From the NCBI GenBank assembly GCA_032718475.1, contig JAUCBJ010007259.1:1-47402 (forward strand): a stretch of DNA of 47,402 nucleotides, in the 5' to 3' direction. Every line of letters begins with the position of its first letter. Positions within the stretch are counted from its first letter, which is position 1. This DNA comes from Nemertoderma westbladi. Lineage: Eukaryota > Xenacoelomorpha > Nemertodermatida > Nemertodermatidae. The notes under the pieces are model-generated. The model worked only from the letters and a program-made list of their open reading frames with translations. It had not been told where the DNA came from and did not search any database. The translations under genes and the position numbers were made by a program. Positions 1 to 10,130 of this stretch are shown here, piece by piece.

Positions 1-118
1 CTAATGTTTTTGGTTTGTTTTGTATTAAATCTTATCATCTTACAAAAGGCAGATTATCAATAAAGACATATAAATTTCGGCAGGTTAAACTGCTGAAGGT
101 CTATAAAAGCGCGTACAT

Positions 119-446
119 CAGTTTAGAGCAGTGCTAGAGTCTGGGTTGGCTCCCCCCGGGTTAAAAGCGAAGCTCAGTTTAGAGCAGTGCTAGAGTCTGG
201 GTTGGCTCCCCCCAGGTTAAAAGCGAAGCTCAGTTTAGAGCAGTGCTAGAGTCTGGGTTGGCTCCCCCCTGGTTAAAAGCGAAGCTCAGTTTAGAGCAGT
301 GCTAGAGTCTGGGTTGGCTCCCCCCGGGTTAAAAGCGAAGGTCTGTTTAGAGCAGTGCTAGAGTCTGGGTTGGCTCCCCCCGGTTTAAAAGCGAAGCTCA
401 CTTTAGAGCAGTGCTAGAGTATGGGTTGGCTCCCCCGGGTTAAAAG
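119..446. repeat. 56-bp tandem array, about 5.9 copies
   Basis: Six near-identical units begin at 119, 175, 231, 287, 343 and 399, an exact 56-bp period. The last unit is cut short in the middle of the C-rich tract. Each unit carries a GGTTGGCTCCCCC core followed by TTAAAAG. Differences between units are single bases, mostly at the base after the C-run (G, A or T). No reading frame of interest crosses it. It is a minisatellite with no visible function. Confidence 0.95.
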
Positions 447-1009
447 TTCTGGGTTTTGCTCATCAAAACAAACAACATTATTTTTTTTGTTGCGCCACAC
501 AGCGGTACAAAGATATTGCAAATCTTTTATTAGTTAATTCACCAATATATTAAATGGTGGCGTGGCACTCGTTAACTAAATGTGTGTAAGTAGAGGACCA
601 AAACGATAAAAGTAATCCGTAATGGCATATATTGAATCGCCCAAGGGATTGAGATCCAGGATGCACAAAGGTGAAAATTATTCCTTTGATGATGACTAGC
701 TATGTATTTATATAATGCACATTCCATGGCTACATTTTATACGCAAGCAATAAATTTCATAAACGGAAATTGGCATAGCTTATCAACATAGGCCTACTGT
801 ACTCCGCTAGAAATATAGCCTACCATAAAAGCCATATGGGGTCAGAATTAATCGATTTGGCATATTAGTACAGGATAAATGATATTGTAGTTATGATATT
901 ATTTACATTATATATTATTCTAACTAAATCCATAATAATAATTAATAATTGTTAACATTTTTGGTTGTTGAATGTTGAGGTATTTATAAATAACTTTCTA
1001 CATACAGAA
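447..1009. other. AT-rich intergenic stretch, no gene seen
   Basis: No open frame, splice-bounded exon, RNA gene or repeat structure stands out here on either strand. The only local structure is a short inverted repeat around 540-560 (CACCAATATATTAAATGGTG). Confidence 0.6.
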
Positions 1010-1296
1010 CCTTTCTATGACATGGTTACTTTCCTACAGTAGTTCATCACTGTTCTTAAGTCCAGTGGTCTTGGGCGGGCATTTGAGGAAAGTTATTGGC
1101 TGTCCACCACGTCTATTCTCACCAGCAGCAGGCCGCCACAACAAGGTTGTGTAGAGGTTCGTCATCCTGCCGGCGGAAACAAACGCCGCCGTCTCAGCAG
1201 GGTGCTGCTGGGTCTTGCTATTGAGTTGTTGCCATAGTTGTATAACACCTCATTGCATAGGTGTGCATCATAGGCAATGTTGTGCACCATGCGCAG
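1010..1296 (-). pseudogene. 3' end of a LINE reverse-transcriptase ORF, cut off by the BEL/Pao insertion
   Basis: Read on the minus strand this begins with a frame containing LRMVHNIAYDAHLCNEVLY and RRRRLFPPAG. These match the conserved C-terminal segment that follows the RT domain in a common metazoan non-LTR family (LR.. N.sw..H..NE.LY..... .RRRRLRFAGH). It ends with a degenerate GGQPITFLK-like stretch also present in the fragment near 42,280. Frameshifts and stops show it is dead. Its 5' neighbour lies 12 kb away at 13,267: the two halves become contiguous if the BEL/Pao element and one copy of its target duplication are taken out. The clade name of the LINE is not certain. Confidence 0.75.
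1292..1296. repeat. Target-site duplication, left copy (CGCAG)
   Basis: The five bases directly before the outer end of the left LTR are CGCAG. The same five bases directly follow the right LTR. A 5-bp duplication is usual for BEL/Pao integrases. Confidence 0.9.
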
Positions 1297-2478
1297 TGTT
1301 CGCGCTTTCAGACCTTTGGCAGTTTAACCCGCCAAATTAGGATGTCTTCTAGATAATAAATCACCTTTAGTCTATAACAAGTATTTAATTCACTACACTA
1401 GTCGAAACCAATCTGTGCGCGATCATTCACCCGCTGGATATACCCGGGAGATTGGGTTCGACGGCTTAATTTTATTGCTATGTAAGCCTAATGTATTATT
1501 CGACTGACAGTATTATATAATCTCTGACAATATTATTCACCTTCGGGGAATATTAACAGTTCCTTTAGGACGTGGCGCTTTATCTATACAAACAGAGTTA
1601 TGACTTAAACTACTCACAACGATATGGCTTAGTTATAATTGACATATATGGCGCATTCTTTAGGAAATGCTTCGTTATCAGTCTCACTCATACACAATGC
1701 TGCACAATACTGCACACTGATCTGCCGATCTTCACTGATTTTAGTCACATATAAAAGGAACACGGACCGAATCATGTAGGGTCTATCAAATAACATTAGA
1801 TTCACTTCAAACCACTCAACATAGGTCGCAATCATTTATCTGTAACCTTTCTCTCTTACCTTCGGTATATCAAGAATATTGGGTTTTCGGGTTATTTGTC
1901 GTTATTCCAAATATAATAATTCATCAACCATATTATGAAGAACTGACAGTAAATAGCAGTATAACAATATAAAAGTATGCACAGTGTTACACAGTATGCA
2001 GTGTATGCAGTACTGCAGTATGCAGATAACGGATATATGTCCTTATAATTAAGCCTACCAGTTTAGGACTAAAAACTGAAAACACGGAGGTGCCAAAAGC
2101 CGGTTCTTAGGCTCTGGGCAAAACATAACACTGAACTACTGAGTTTCTGTATACACCTCCAACACAGAGACAACAAACGCTCTGATTGGTCAACCTGAAC
2201 AACGAGAGAACAAAGAAACAAAGAAACGTCGACGTGGCAATATCAGCTGCTAGCCGTCGTCATGGTAGCGACACTGTTTTCAAGAGTATCGAGCTTTTAC
2301 GTCACGGAATTACGGATTATGTCCTCCAAAGTACAAATACAGAAGAAATAGCTTTTATGTCCGCTAAAACACCAGTACAGCAAGGACACGGCCTTTTTAT
2401 GCCTGGTAAACCAACTACAGAGTATTTTACGGGAAAAATAAGGAAAAATAACCGGACAATTCAGCAAAAGCTTTTACA
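1297..2478 (-). repeat. 3' LTR of the BEL/Pao element
   Basis: This is the left member of the direct-repeat pair. On the minus strand it runs TGTAAAAG... to ...GCGAACA. It has no indels against its partner and about five substitutions (for example near 1,560, 1,640, 2,029, 2,061 and 2,065). A 110-codon plus-strand frame inside it is antisense to the element and is not counted as a gene. Confidence 0.92.
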
Positions 2479-2549
2479 CCGCTCCCAGAAAATGGGATTT
2501 TCAGTCTATAAAATATAAAAATCACAGTTTCTAAAACATAAAGATACTC

Positions 2550-3965
2550 TAAACAGTTAGTTTCTTTGCGCGGACGGCGTTTACGCAGTTTCTTGAGGCT
2601 AGCAAGAGTCCTTTTCTCTTTGGGGGAGCCACTTTACTAGGAGGGCTATAAATCCTGGGTGAAGGGTGCAATATGATTGCATCAGAAGGTGTAGGATTAT
2701 GGTCGGGGTATCCACCGTTTCGATATGCTTCTCCTCGAGCTGATTTTCCTCCGCTCGTAGCTGGATACGTTCATCCAAAAACTCTCGCAGAGAATGGGGT
2801 TGTCTAAGTGCGATATCTTCTTAGAGATTCTGGATTTCACAATCGAACTGAGATAAAGACAATTCGTTTATCGCTTGGACTTGCTGTTATAACTTACGTT
2901 TATCTGAACAAACGTAGGTTTCCTTTCTGATCTTTGTAGAATAGCGTTTAACTCGTTTGGTACAACGTTCTCCGCCACTCTGGTGACAGGTTATATCGTG
3001 TCAAGCCAGGACGATGGTAAGGGTTAAACGGCGATATTAAATGTCCGCGTCACAATCCGGCTAGGTAAGATGGGCGGCTAGCTAGAAATCACTGTCGGAG
3101 TGTTACCGATTAATTGTTAGGGTAGCACTAGATCTTTGAACAGTGAATACAGTCCGCGAGGATCCGCGACACCACCAGGATCGCAGGTCTGAGGTCCAAC
3201 TAAGGAATGAGGAGGTTTGACCGAGTATTCCGGGACTCTGATCGTAGGTTTACTCCAGGATCGTTCGAGCCGAGTGAGCATAGGTGATACGTCAAACAAG
3301 TTTCGCTCGAAACTCCAGTAAATATAACGAGCACAACTGTGTTTAACACAACGTTTCCGTGGATGTTTATGTCTTTCCGTTTATTAGCTGGGTCTAGGGC
3401 ATTTATCATAATAATACCAAAGACGCACGTCTGGTAGGGGAAACGCGGGTGATATTTATTTGTTGTTACAATGCTTCTATCAAGAATTCCAAATATACGT
3501 TGGAGTTACCGCGTTTATTTGTTTCTTTAGTGTCTTTTCTTTCGAGTCGATTTCGAATAGAATTTTCGCATTCGAATTTCAGTTTATGGTTCCGACTCCG
3601 CTGGGCAGGATATATAGTCGACATAGTCCGTATTATGTAAATCGATAGGATGACCAGTAGTTAAGAAGACCATATACGTACCATTACGCTGCGTATATCG
3701 AGCAGCGAATTTTCTATAGTCCAACTCGCGCGAGCTGCTCTTGGGACATTGGCGGTTCGATATAACGACCATCGTCCTCCGCAGCAGTTGGACTAACGTC
3801 GCCGCGTATTAAGCTATCAACAAACGCTTGTAAAAATAGAGTATATCGCTCTCCGATACTAAGACCATCTTCTATCAACTCCGTCATATCTGCTATATAT
3901 GAGTTTATCCGTATTATAATGAGTTTATATTTAGGCGAGCGGGCGTCGCTGCCTACCCCAATCAA
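2550..3965 (-). pseudogene. Possible broken third ORF of the BEL/Pao element
   Basis: Minus-strand frames here read like decayed protein rather than random DNA. Examples are an 83-codon frame (3,714-3,965) containing YTLFLQAFVDSLIRGDV, a 60-codon frame (3,117-3,299) rich in Pro and Ser, a segment with LREFLDERIQLRAEENQLEE that would form a charged helix, and a strongly basic PPKRKRTLASLKKLRKRR stretch near 2,580-2,640. These pieces lie in different frames and are broken by stops. They have the same orientation as gag and lie downstream of pol, where some BEL/Pao elements carry an extra ORF. I recognise no family and see no clear signal peptide or membrane segment, so the link is only positional. 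It could also be unrelated captured sequence. Confidence 0.3.
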
Positions 3966-5551
3966 CCCCCGGACAGTACGAGATCCTCAGCGCCGATGTG
4001 TCGTCGCCGCTGTACTTTCGCCAACGACGTAGCCGCACAACGACAACGACAACCGGCACAAGTCACTCAACTGTCCGTCCCAAAGGCTTAGATATACTTC
4101 AGGTTTTCCTTGGAGAGTTAGGTTACTTTTACGATTGCGACTAGCTACTGTAAACACACCTTAGCAGTAACATTCACCTATAAACTCACAAATACCACAC
4201 AACTGGTCACAACTACGCACATTCGGGCCATTTGTCCGTTAGTCAATGCCTTCCAGAATGTCACTGTATTATTATGTATCCTTGGATACTAGTAGTGCGC
4301 TATTTATTCCCTATGCTATTCAATGGGACAAGCTTTCTATTGTTCTTTTAACTCACTTCTAATTCTAGCGTGGTTGTTGCCATGGTGTCATTATGGAAAG
4401 CTAGCGGTAGAATTAGGGTAATTCCAATGCATACAGATCTGGGATGTTATTTAATAGTAATTCTTTAATAGTCAATGTCCTGTTTATACATGACTTTACG
4501 AATTTTATCGGCTATTGACTATGTTTGGGAGACTTTCGTACACGCATACGCATAATAATATAAATCTCCGCTCCCTTGATCTATTAATTAATGGAATTTT
4601 GGGAATGTTATAAATTGCGTAAAATGGCAATTTATTAAATTCATTAAAAGACATGAATTTAAATTTATTCCCTAAAATTTTATTATTTGATAATTAAATG
4701 GGCATATTTTGATTCTAGAACATGTCTAGGGACACAAGATCCTTAATTCTAAGAAAATTGTCTCTTTAAGAATATCGGTAAATGCTACGATATGTTAATT
4801 GACTAGAATTGTTGAAGGATCTGAATTTTACAGATTTTGACTTATTTGATTTGTAAATATTAAATAATTAATATTTGAGATGGGCACCGATTTATTCCAG
4901 AACTTGTCTGGGGACGTTAACCACTGATTCTATAATTTGTCTTTCAAGTATATCGGTGGGTGCCACGATATCTTAATCGACTAGAATTACAGATGGTCAA
5001 AGGGTTTAACAGATTTATTTTGCGTTATACGCTACTGTTAAAGCTACTGTTACACTACCATACGCTACTATATGTATTATTTAATATACGGTATGAGAGC
5101 AATATCGCACGAAGCAATGTCAGTGAGAAGAGGCAAGTCGTTTCCAAGGTCTACCCAGAGCTTGGTTTAGCCGAGACACGAGGATCTGAACTTTGCATTC
5201 CTAATACTCTGCCTACCAATAATACTTAAATATAGTAGTGGCTTTATTGTACTTTAATAAGTACGGACATTTCATCTTACTGTAGTTACGTATTTGTAAT
5301 GTAATACGGACAGTAAGGAAGAAGGAAAAGAATTATTTCTTGCCGTCGCACTAAATATAATATATACGTAATTACGTACGCAATAAACACGAATATATTG
5401 CACTAATCTACTAAATAATCTCTAAAATAACATTCTACTGAATAAAATTAAAGAAAACGATTATGATAAAATTACATAGTAATACATACGTAAATATAAA
5501 AATAATAAAATAATATAAAATAATAGAGTCACACGCCCACTCCATATGTTG
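3966..5551. other. Non-coding 3' part of the BEL/Pao element
   Basis: The DNA is strongly AT-rich, especially from 4,600 onward. An 89-codon plus-strand frame at 4,960-5,229 runs against the element and shows no recognisable domain. This is where the integrase core would be expected in a full-length element, but I see no zinc-binding HHCC or DD(35)E pattern on the minus strand. Confidence 0.6.
4690..4995. repeat. Two diverged direct copies of about 125 bp inside the BEL/Pao tail
   Basis: The block starting with GGGCATATTTTGATTC near 4,698 recurs about 183 bp later as GGGCACCGATTTATTCC. Shared landmarks in the same order are an AGAAC(A/T)TGTC(T)(A/G)GGGAC core, TATCGGT, TGC(T/C)ACGATAT and GACTAGAATT. 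The copies have many substitutions, so the duplication is older than the current insertion. Confidence 0.7.
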
Positions 5552-7210
5552 TTACGTTATGGAGTCCCTAGATGTTTGAAGGATTAGGGAGGTGGTCGTG
5601 GGATGAGAATCTTGCCTTCCACAGTTTCCGGAGAGTCCTCCATTCCCTTCCGGTAAACACAAACGACCGACTGGGTGATTGAGTCGCTGCATCCTGAATA
5701 CAATTCCAGGTTTCCTCTTCGTCCTGGAATAGTGACGATAGAAACATCGCTCAAAGTATATGACGGCATCACAAAGCCGATTCCAGGAGCTATAGTGGTC
5801 CGTCGCTCTCTGCAGGAGAGGTGAGAGTCCCTGCGAGACGTCTGATGTTCCAGAGCTCCAATCGCTCTCTCTGATCTTCATGAAGGATCCACTCGCGGTG
5901 GGGAGGTCCAGATCTACGGCGTCGTCCCTGGCAATATGTAATACCAACAGATCTATCCCGGGTTCAAATAACTCCGCTCCACCCGTCCGGGTTTTAGGTT
6001 TAACTTTCTCCGCTCCCTTGGCTGGTATAATCTCAGTCGGAGTAAGATGGGGAGGCCATTCATCCTCCTTACTCAGGAAGTTGGGTTCACCTAACCGGTC
6101 TGTAGTATCTGTCAGTTCTTGAGGAGTTGCTCCTCTGGAAGCGATGTCAGTTGGATTAAACTTCTTGGGGCAATATCTCCATTGATCTACATTGGAGCTA
6201 ATATCGTCATTATCTGAGGAGTATGGTGTTCCCTCAGTTGGGTCGTCTCCCTCACTAGTATCATCTTCCCATTCACTCACCTGGCAGACGCGATCTTGAA
6301 GCAGTCTTTCTCTGAGTGTTCTACGGGAAGGTCCAGTAAGGTACCAACCTACTCTAGTTCTTACCGCATAGGTCTGTAGTGGCTGCGGTTGAGCAGGCCG
6401 TTTCTCTAATGTCTCCAGCGCCTCATGCGCGTTTTGGCCGATGAGTATTTGCACTCCAGGATAATCAGTCTGGAATCGAGGTATGTTAAGATGTTGGATG
6501 CTCTCATCCTCATCCCAATTATAAAGGTCTGCTTGAGTAGTAGCGAAGTTCTTTATAGCCACCATTTTCACTGACCTTATACTGTATTCTCCTAGTTTAT
6601 CCTGTGGAGTGGACAACTCACCTATATAATAGTCGGCAGCTACAGTAGAATTCCAAACCTGCATGATCCCTGACATGTTTAGCTTGGTTCGGAACTTGGG
6701 TTGTCCAGCAAAGATGACTTCGGCTAGTTCTTTATCGATGAATGTTCCTGTGCTACCGGAGTCCAGGAGGGCGTTCACTATATAGCTCTTCTGAGGTCCG
6801 TGGACCCGTAACTGGACTACAGGAAATTCTCGGATTCCTACATTGGAAGTTGGCGCTTTCCAAGATGGTTGTTGATCTGAAGTAGTTAGGGTGAGGTCGC
6901 TGTCTGTGTCTTTCTCATACATGAGTGCTCGATACACTGCGGTGGTGTTTATTAAGTAACAGGATTCGTTTTCGTCGGAGAACTCGTCCGTATAGAATCC
7001 TTCCATCTCAGATTGATCAGTGTCGTTCACATCACTGAATTGGACATGTAGTTCGGACTCACTTACCTGACTCGGGCTGTTTCGTTCGAATTCAGTGTGC
7101 AACAAGATATGATGTTTCGCACCGCACTTTGCACACCTTGCGTCGGAGTGACAGGTTCGCCGTTGGTGTCCTCGTCTGAGGCAATTATAACACAACCGCT
7201 TATCCCACAT
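5552..7210 (-). CDS. BEL/Pao ORF2: zinc knuckles, aspartic protease, internally deleted pol
   Basis: The 552-codon frame begins with CX2CX4HX4C (C7, C10, H15, C20), then CAKCGAKHHILLH, the second half of the Gag zinc cluster typical of BEL/Pao. The acidic linker leads to a retropepsin-like domain (DUF1758 type) with the catalytic triad D150-S-G in ALLDSGSTGTF. After it comes TRVGWYLTGP, the usual entry into reverse transcriptase. About 45 residues later the frame is already at WRYCPKKFNPTDIASRG, which normally follows RNase H, so RT and most of RNase H are missing without loss of frame. Next comes SSWNRLCDAVIYFERCF, the helix before integrase, and then a non-homologous tail. Its first ATG lies one codon after the gag stop and in the same frame, so it may be made by stop readthrough or be the rest of a broken gag. 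It cannot supply RT or integrase. Confidence 0.85.
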   Translation of the reverse strand: MWDKRLCYNCLRRGHQRRTCHSDARCAKCGAKHHILLHTEFERNSPSQVSESELHVQFSDVNDTDQSEMEGFYTDEFSDENESCYLINTTAVYRALMYEKDTDSDLTLTTSDQQPSWKAPTSNVGIREFPVVQLRVHGPQKSYIVNALLDSGSTGTFIDKELAEVIFAGQPKFRTKLNMSGIMQVWNSTVAADYYIGELSTPQDKLGEYSIRSVKMVAIKNFATTQADLYNWDEDESIQHLNIPRFQTDYPGVQILIGQNAHEALETLEKRPAQPQPLQTYAVRTRVGWYLTGPSRRTLRERLLQDRVCQVSEWEDDTSEGDDPTEGTPYSSDNDDISSNVDQWRYCPKKFNPTDIASRGATPQELTDTTDRLGEPNFLSKEDEWPPHLTPTEIIPAKGAEKVKPKTRTGGAELFEPGIDLLVLHIARDDAVDLDLPTASGSFMKIRESDWSSGTSDVSQGLSPLLQRATDHYSSWNRLCDAVIYFERCFYRHYSRTKRKPGIVFRMQRLNHPVGRLCLPEGNGGLSGNCGRQDSHPTTTSLILQTSRDSIT

Positions 7211-7213
7211 GAC

Positions 7214-9622
7214 TTAATGTCTATCCTTTAGTGATTTCCTCAGGAATTTATCACACGCATTTAAACGGTGGAGCCCGTCGCACAGCACACATTTCGGCTT
7301 GATGTTACTTACTTTAACCTGTGCTATGTGGTGCACACTTGTTCTTTCCTCGGGCTTTCTCACCTGAATTCTTTTAGGAGACGTAGGAGGGGTTTTTTGT
7401 ACCGGTTCCCTTCTGTCATTGGGTCGAGACTCGGATTTACTTACCTGATCTTTAGGCATTTGATTGACATAATAAGATCTGTCAGTGTCTTTCCCGCTGT
7501 CCTCTCCTTGAGAAGTTTGGCTTTCACCGTCGTCGGTATAACATACTGGTGTTACCCTTCTCCTAGAAACGGGTTTCTCACTTACCTTGTTTTCCAATGT
7601 CTTCTCTCTGGACTGCCTTAGGAGCTGTAATTTCACTTCTCTATCTAAGAATGACATGAGATCAGTCATGGTAGGGTCTCGTCGTTGTTGTTCCATCATA
7701 TATAACACCTTCTTGTCCCAGCGTGTACCTACTCCACCCTTGGGCAAAGTAGATGCTAAGGCTCCTACAACCATAGAATTCTGGTATTCATGAGACTTAC
7801 CTAACCAATCTAGTTGTCTACAGATCTCCTGAATCTCATCGGAAAACTCTATAATCCCGCTGCTAAGAAACTTTCGGGGCGCCATTAATTTCGCATATAA
7901 ATACCTAGCTATGTTAGTCCTATTACCATACCTGATGTTTAGTGTATCCCAAACTTGTCTTAATCCATCTGGATGTCCAATAAATTTTAACGCCATTGAC
8001 TTGGGAGATCCTTCCAAACACTCGATGAGGTATCTAAGTTTTTCTCCATTAGATAGTACAGAGTTCTGTATGTTATCTTTGTAATATTCATTAAAAGGTA
8101 ACCATTTCATCTCATCTCCATTGAACTTGACGATCTCTCCCACCTTTACCGCTTGCCGGGCTTCGGTTCTAGCCATTTGACGCGTAAAACTTTCTTGGGC
8201 CATCGTGTTATTTAATATCGAGTTACCGGTATATAAATTTCTCGGATTATGATCAGTTCTATGTGGAACATCATTATCAACAGGTCTATAATTACCCTTA
8301 ATAGGGTTCACTATAGGAGTTTCTACTTCGCTAGCAGTATATATGCGTGTAGGCTCCACACCTTGCGCATGCGATACTTCAGACCTAACAGGTTGACACA
8401 TTGTTACAGAGGGTGGTGGTATACCCTTTTGAGTATTTACTAATTTATCGCGTTCTAGCGCGATACTTTGCTGCACTTCTTGCAACTCTAGCCTACTTTC
8501 CCTTACTGTGCCCTTGAATTGCTGGACAGTCTCCTGCATCTGCCCGAGCAGGATATCCATCCCCCGCCGTCTCTCGTCCACCCATTCGACCGCAGAAGCG
8601 GGAGTCGCCAACGTTGTAGCGGGCGGACGAGGGACAATGGGCGACAAATCAGGAATATTTCGCTCGGGGTCCAGGACCTGAACTGTCTCTTGGGCAGTTC
8701 TACGGGGCACAGGTAGCTTAGTGCTATGCAGAGGGAATTTAGAGGTAGTTTCAGGGAGCACAGGTGTGTCTATCACCGAAGGGGTGATTTCAAGAACAGG
8801 CCTAATTATTTCAGGCTCATCTACTATAGTAGGGAGTCTTTCTATTTTAATTATTTGGTCTGTGGGCTCTGTACTACCTAAGTTGGTGTTATTTAGTTGC
8901 CTTCTAACAGCTGGAGGCAAATCAGGCAATTTCTGACGGTGGAATGTTCTTTTACGTCTGCTTAGACGAGATCTATTTCCTTTGCCTTCAGTATCGGTGG
9001 TATCGCCTTCCTCAGATGATGTATATCCCTGTCTTTTGGGAGTAGATCGATTCATCATCTGCATATTACTAGCTGTTAACTGTTTATTTATGCAGTCTTG
9101 ATTCTCCTGAATGTATTCCAATTCTAGTTGGGTGGTTTCTTCAGATGCCTTTCGTTCTGCTTCTGCCACTGCAGCTGCTAAAGCCGCTTTTCTTTCTGAT
9201 TCTGCCACTGCAGCTGCTAAAGCCGCTTTTCTTTCTGCTTCTGCCACTGCAGCTGCTAAAGCCGCTTTTCTTTCTGCTTCTGCCACTGCAGCTGCCAAGG
9301 CCGCTGCTATTTTCTTTCTGTCTTCTATAAGTTTTTTCTTTACTTGCACTTCTTGGACTCTAGTGATGCGGAGTTGTTCATCAAATTTAGCCTGGTTCGC
9401 AGCTAACATTTCCGCATCGATGGCGTCCAGCACAAGCTTGGTTCCTTCACTATTAGGGCTAAGCCCCTCCAGCCTTCTCCTCAACTCTTCATCTCCCAAA
9501 AAACGTTGATAGTCTGACAGATAGATGTCAATGGCATCCCTCTTATGCGGTTTCTCTGCTGTCACTTCGCTCTCGGTTGTATCTAGTAGACTGTCTGACA
9601 GGTTCTGCTTTGCGTCAGACAT
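7214..9622 (-). CDS. BEL/Pao Gag (capsid/nucleocapsid) polyprotein
   Basis: The 802-codon frame forms the virus-like particle shell of the element and packages its RNA (known role of the family). The N-terminal third holds a helical segment with four 13-residue AALAAAVAEAERK repeats, then a basic RSRLSRRKRTFHRQK patch and a Pro-rich linker. A second predicted coiled coil lies near residues 365-405. From about residue 490 the DUF1759-like capsid segment begins (VKFNGDEMKWLPFNEYYKDN ... LIECLEGSPKSMALKFIG). It ends KPKCVLCDGLHRLNACDKF, the first zinc half-site, then RH and TAA. The stop therefore falls within the zinc-knuckle cluster: the next in-frame codons resume the motif in the following ORF. 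The start at 9,622 is the first ATG after stops in the leader. No other frameshift is seen across 2.4 kb. Confidence 0.88.
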   Translation of the reverse strand: MSDAKQNLSDSLLDTTESEVTAEKPHKRDAIDIYLSDYQRFLGDEELRRRLEGLSPNSEGTKLVLDAIDAEMLAANQAKFDEQLRITRVQEVQVKKKLIEDRKKIAAALAAAVAEAERKAALAAAVAEAERKAALAAAVAESERKAALAAAVAEAERKASEETTQLELEYIQENQDCINKQLTASNMQMMNRSTPKRQGYTSSEEGDTTDTEGKGNRSRLSRRKRTFHRQKLPDLPPAVRRQLNNTNLGSTEPTDQIIKIERLPTIVDEPEIIRPVLEITPSVIDTPVLPETTSKFPLHSTKLPVPRRTAQETVQVLDPERNIPDLSPIVPRPPATTLATPASAVEWVDERRRGMDILLGQMQETVQQFKGTVRESRLELQEVQQSIALERDKLVNTQKGIPPPSVTMCQPVRSEVSHAQGVEPTRIYTASEVETPIVNPIKGNYRPVDNDVPHRTDHNPRNLYTGNSILNNTMAQESFTRQMARTEARQAVKVGEIVKFNGDEMKWLPFNEYYKDNIQNSVLSNGEKLRYLIECLEGSPKSMALKFIGHPDGLRQVWDTLNIRYGNRTNIARYLYAKLMAPRKFLSSGIIEFSDEIQEICRQLDWLGKSHEYQNSMVVGALASTLPKGGVGTRWDKKVLYMMEQQRRDPTMTDLMSFLDREVKLQLLRQSREKTLENKVSEKPVSRRRVTPVCYTDDGESQTSQGEDSGKDTDRSYYVNQMPKDQVSKSESRPNDRREPVQKTPPTSPKRIQVRKPEERTSVHHIAQVKVSNIKPKCVLCDGLHRLNACDKFLRKSLKDRH
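9156..9303 (-). repeat. 39-bp in-frame repeat, four copies, in gag
   Basis: The core TCTGCCACTGCAG recurs at 9,162, 9,201, 9,240 and 9,279, an exact 39-bp spacing. Each copy encodes a 13-residue Ala/Glu/Lys/Arg helix segment. Only one coding change separates copies (VAESE against VAEAE), which points to recent expansion. Confidence 0.95.
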
Positions 9623-9759
9623 GCTTATGTGTACAGTTGAATGTCTACTGCTGTATTACAGTCTGAGCAAGTCTAGCAACTCAGTATTAACTGCTAGCCT
9701 AGTAATTAATTACCGGTACTGCTACTCAGTGTAGCGTGATATATATAATATATTAGAAT

Positions 9760-10130
9760 ACCGGTATGCTTATAGTATATATAACTATTATTACAGACTA
9801 GGTTTATCACAGAATACCGGTATAATTTTAGCACAAATATATATAAATATATAATAGGCCTATCGGGAATACCGGTATACAGCTTACAGTTTGTAGCATA
9901 TATAAGTATAATTCTGGACTAGAATTAATTATAAAGTACCGGTATAATTTCAGCCTAAATTTATAGAAATAAAGATAATAGGCCTATCGTAAATACCGGT
10001 ATGCAGTTTACACTTATAGTGTATATATATAAGTATAATTACAAACTAGAATTAATTACAGAATACCGGTATGATTTCAACCTAAAATTTATAGAAATAA
10101 ATATAATAAGCCTATTGTAAATACCGGTAT
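9760..10130. repeat. Leader repeat: about 3 units of 111-128 bp anchored on TACCGGTAT
   Basis: ACCGGTAT anchors occur at 9,760, 9,871, 9,995 and 10,123, each preceded by a GGCCTAT...AAT stretch except the first. A second ACCGGTAT lies near the middle of each unit (about 9,818, 9,942 and 10,064). Units differ by small indels and substitutions. Confidence 0.85.

Noticed and set aside
2186-2518. 110-codon plus-strand frame, repeated at 12,969-13,334
   Set aside because: It lies within both LTRs, antisense to the element, is duplicated only because the LTR is, and shows no known domain.
9111-9509. 132-codon plus-strand frame rich in SASATAAAKAAFL
   Set aside because: It is the antisense shadow of the Ala/Glu repeat in gag.
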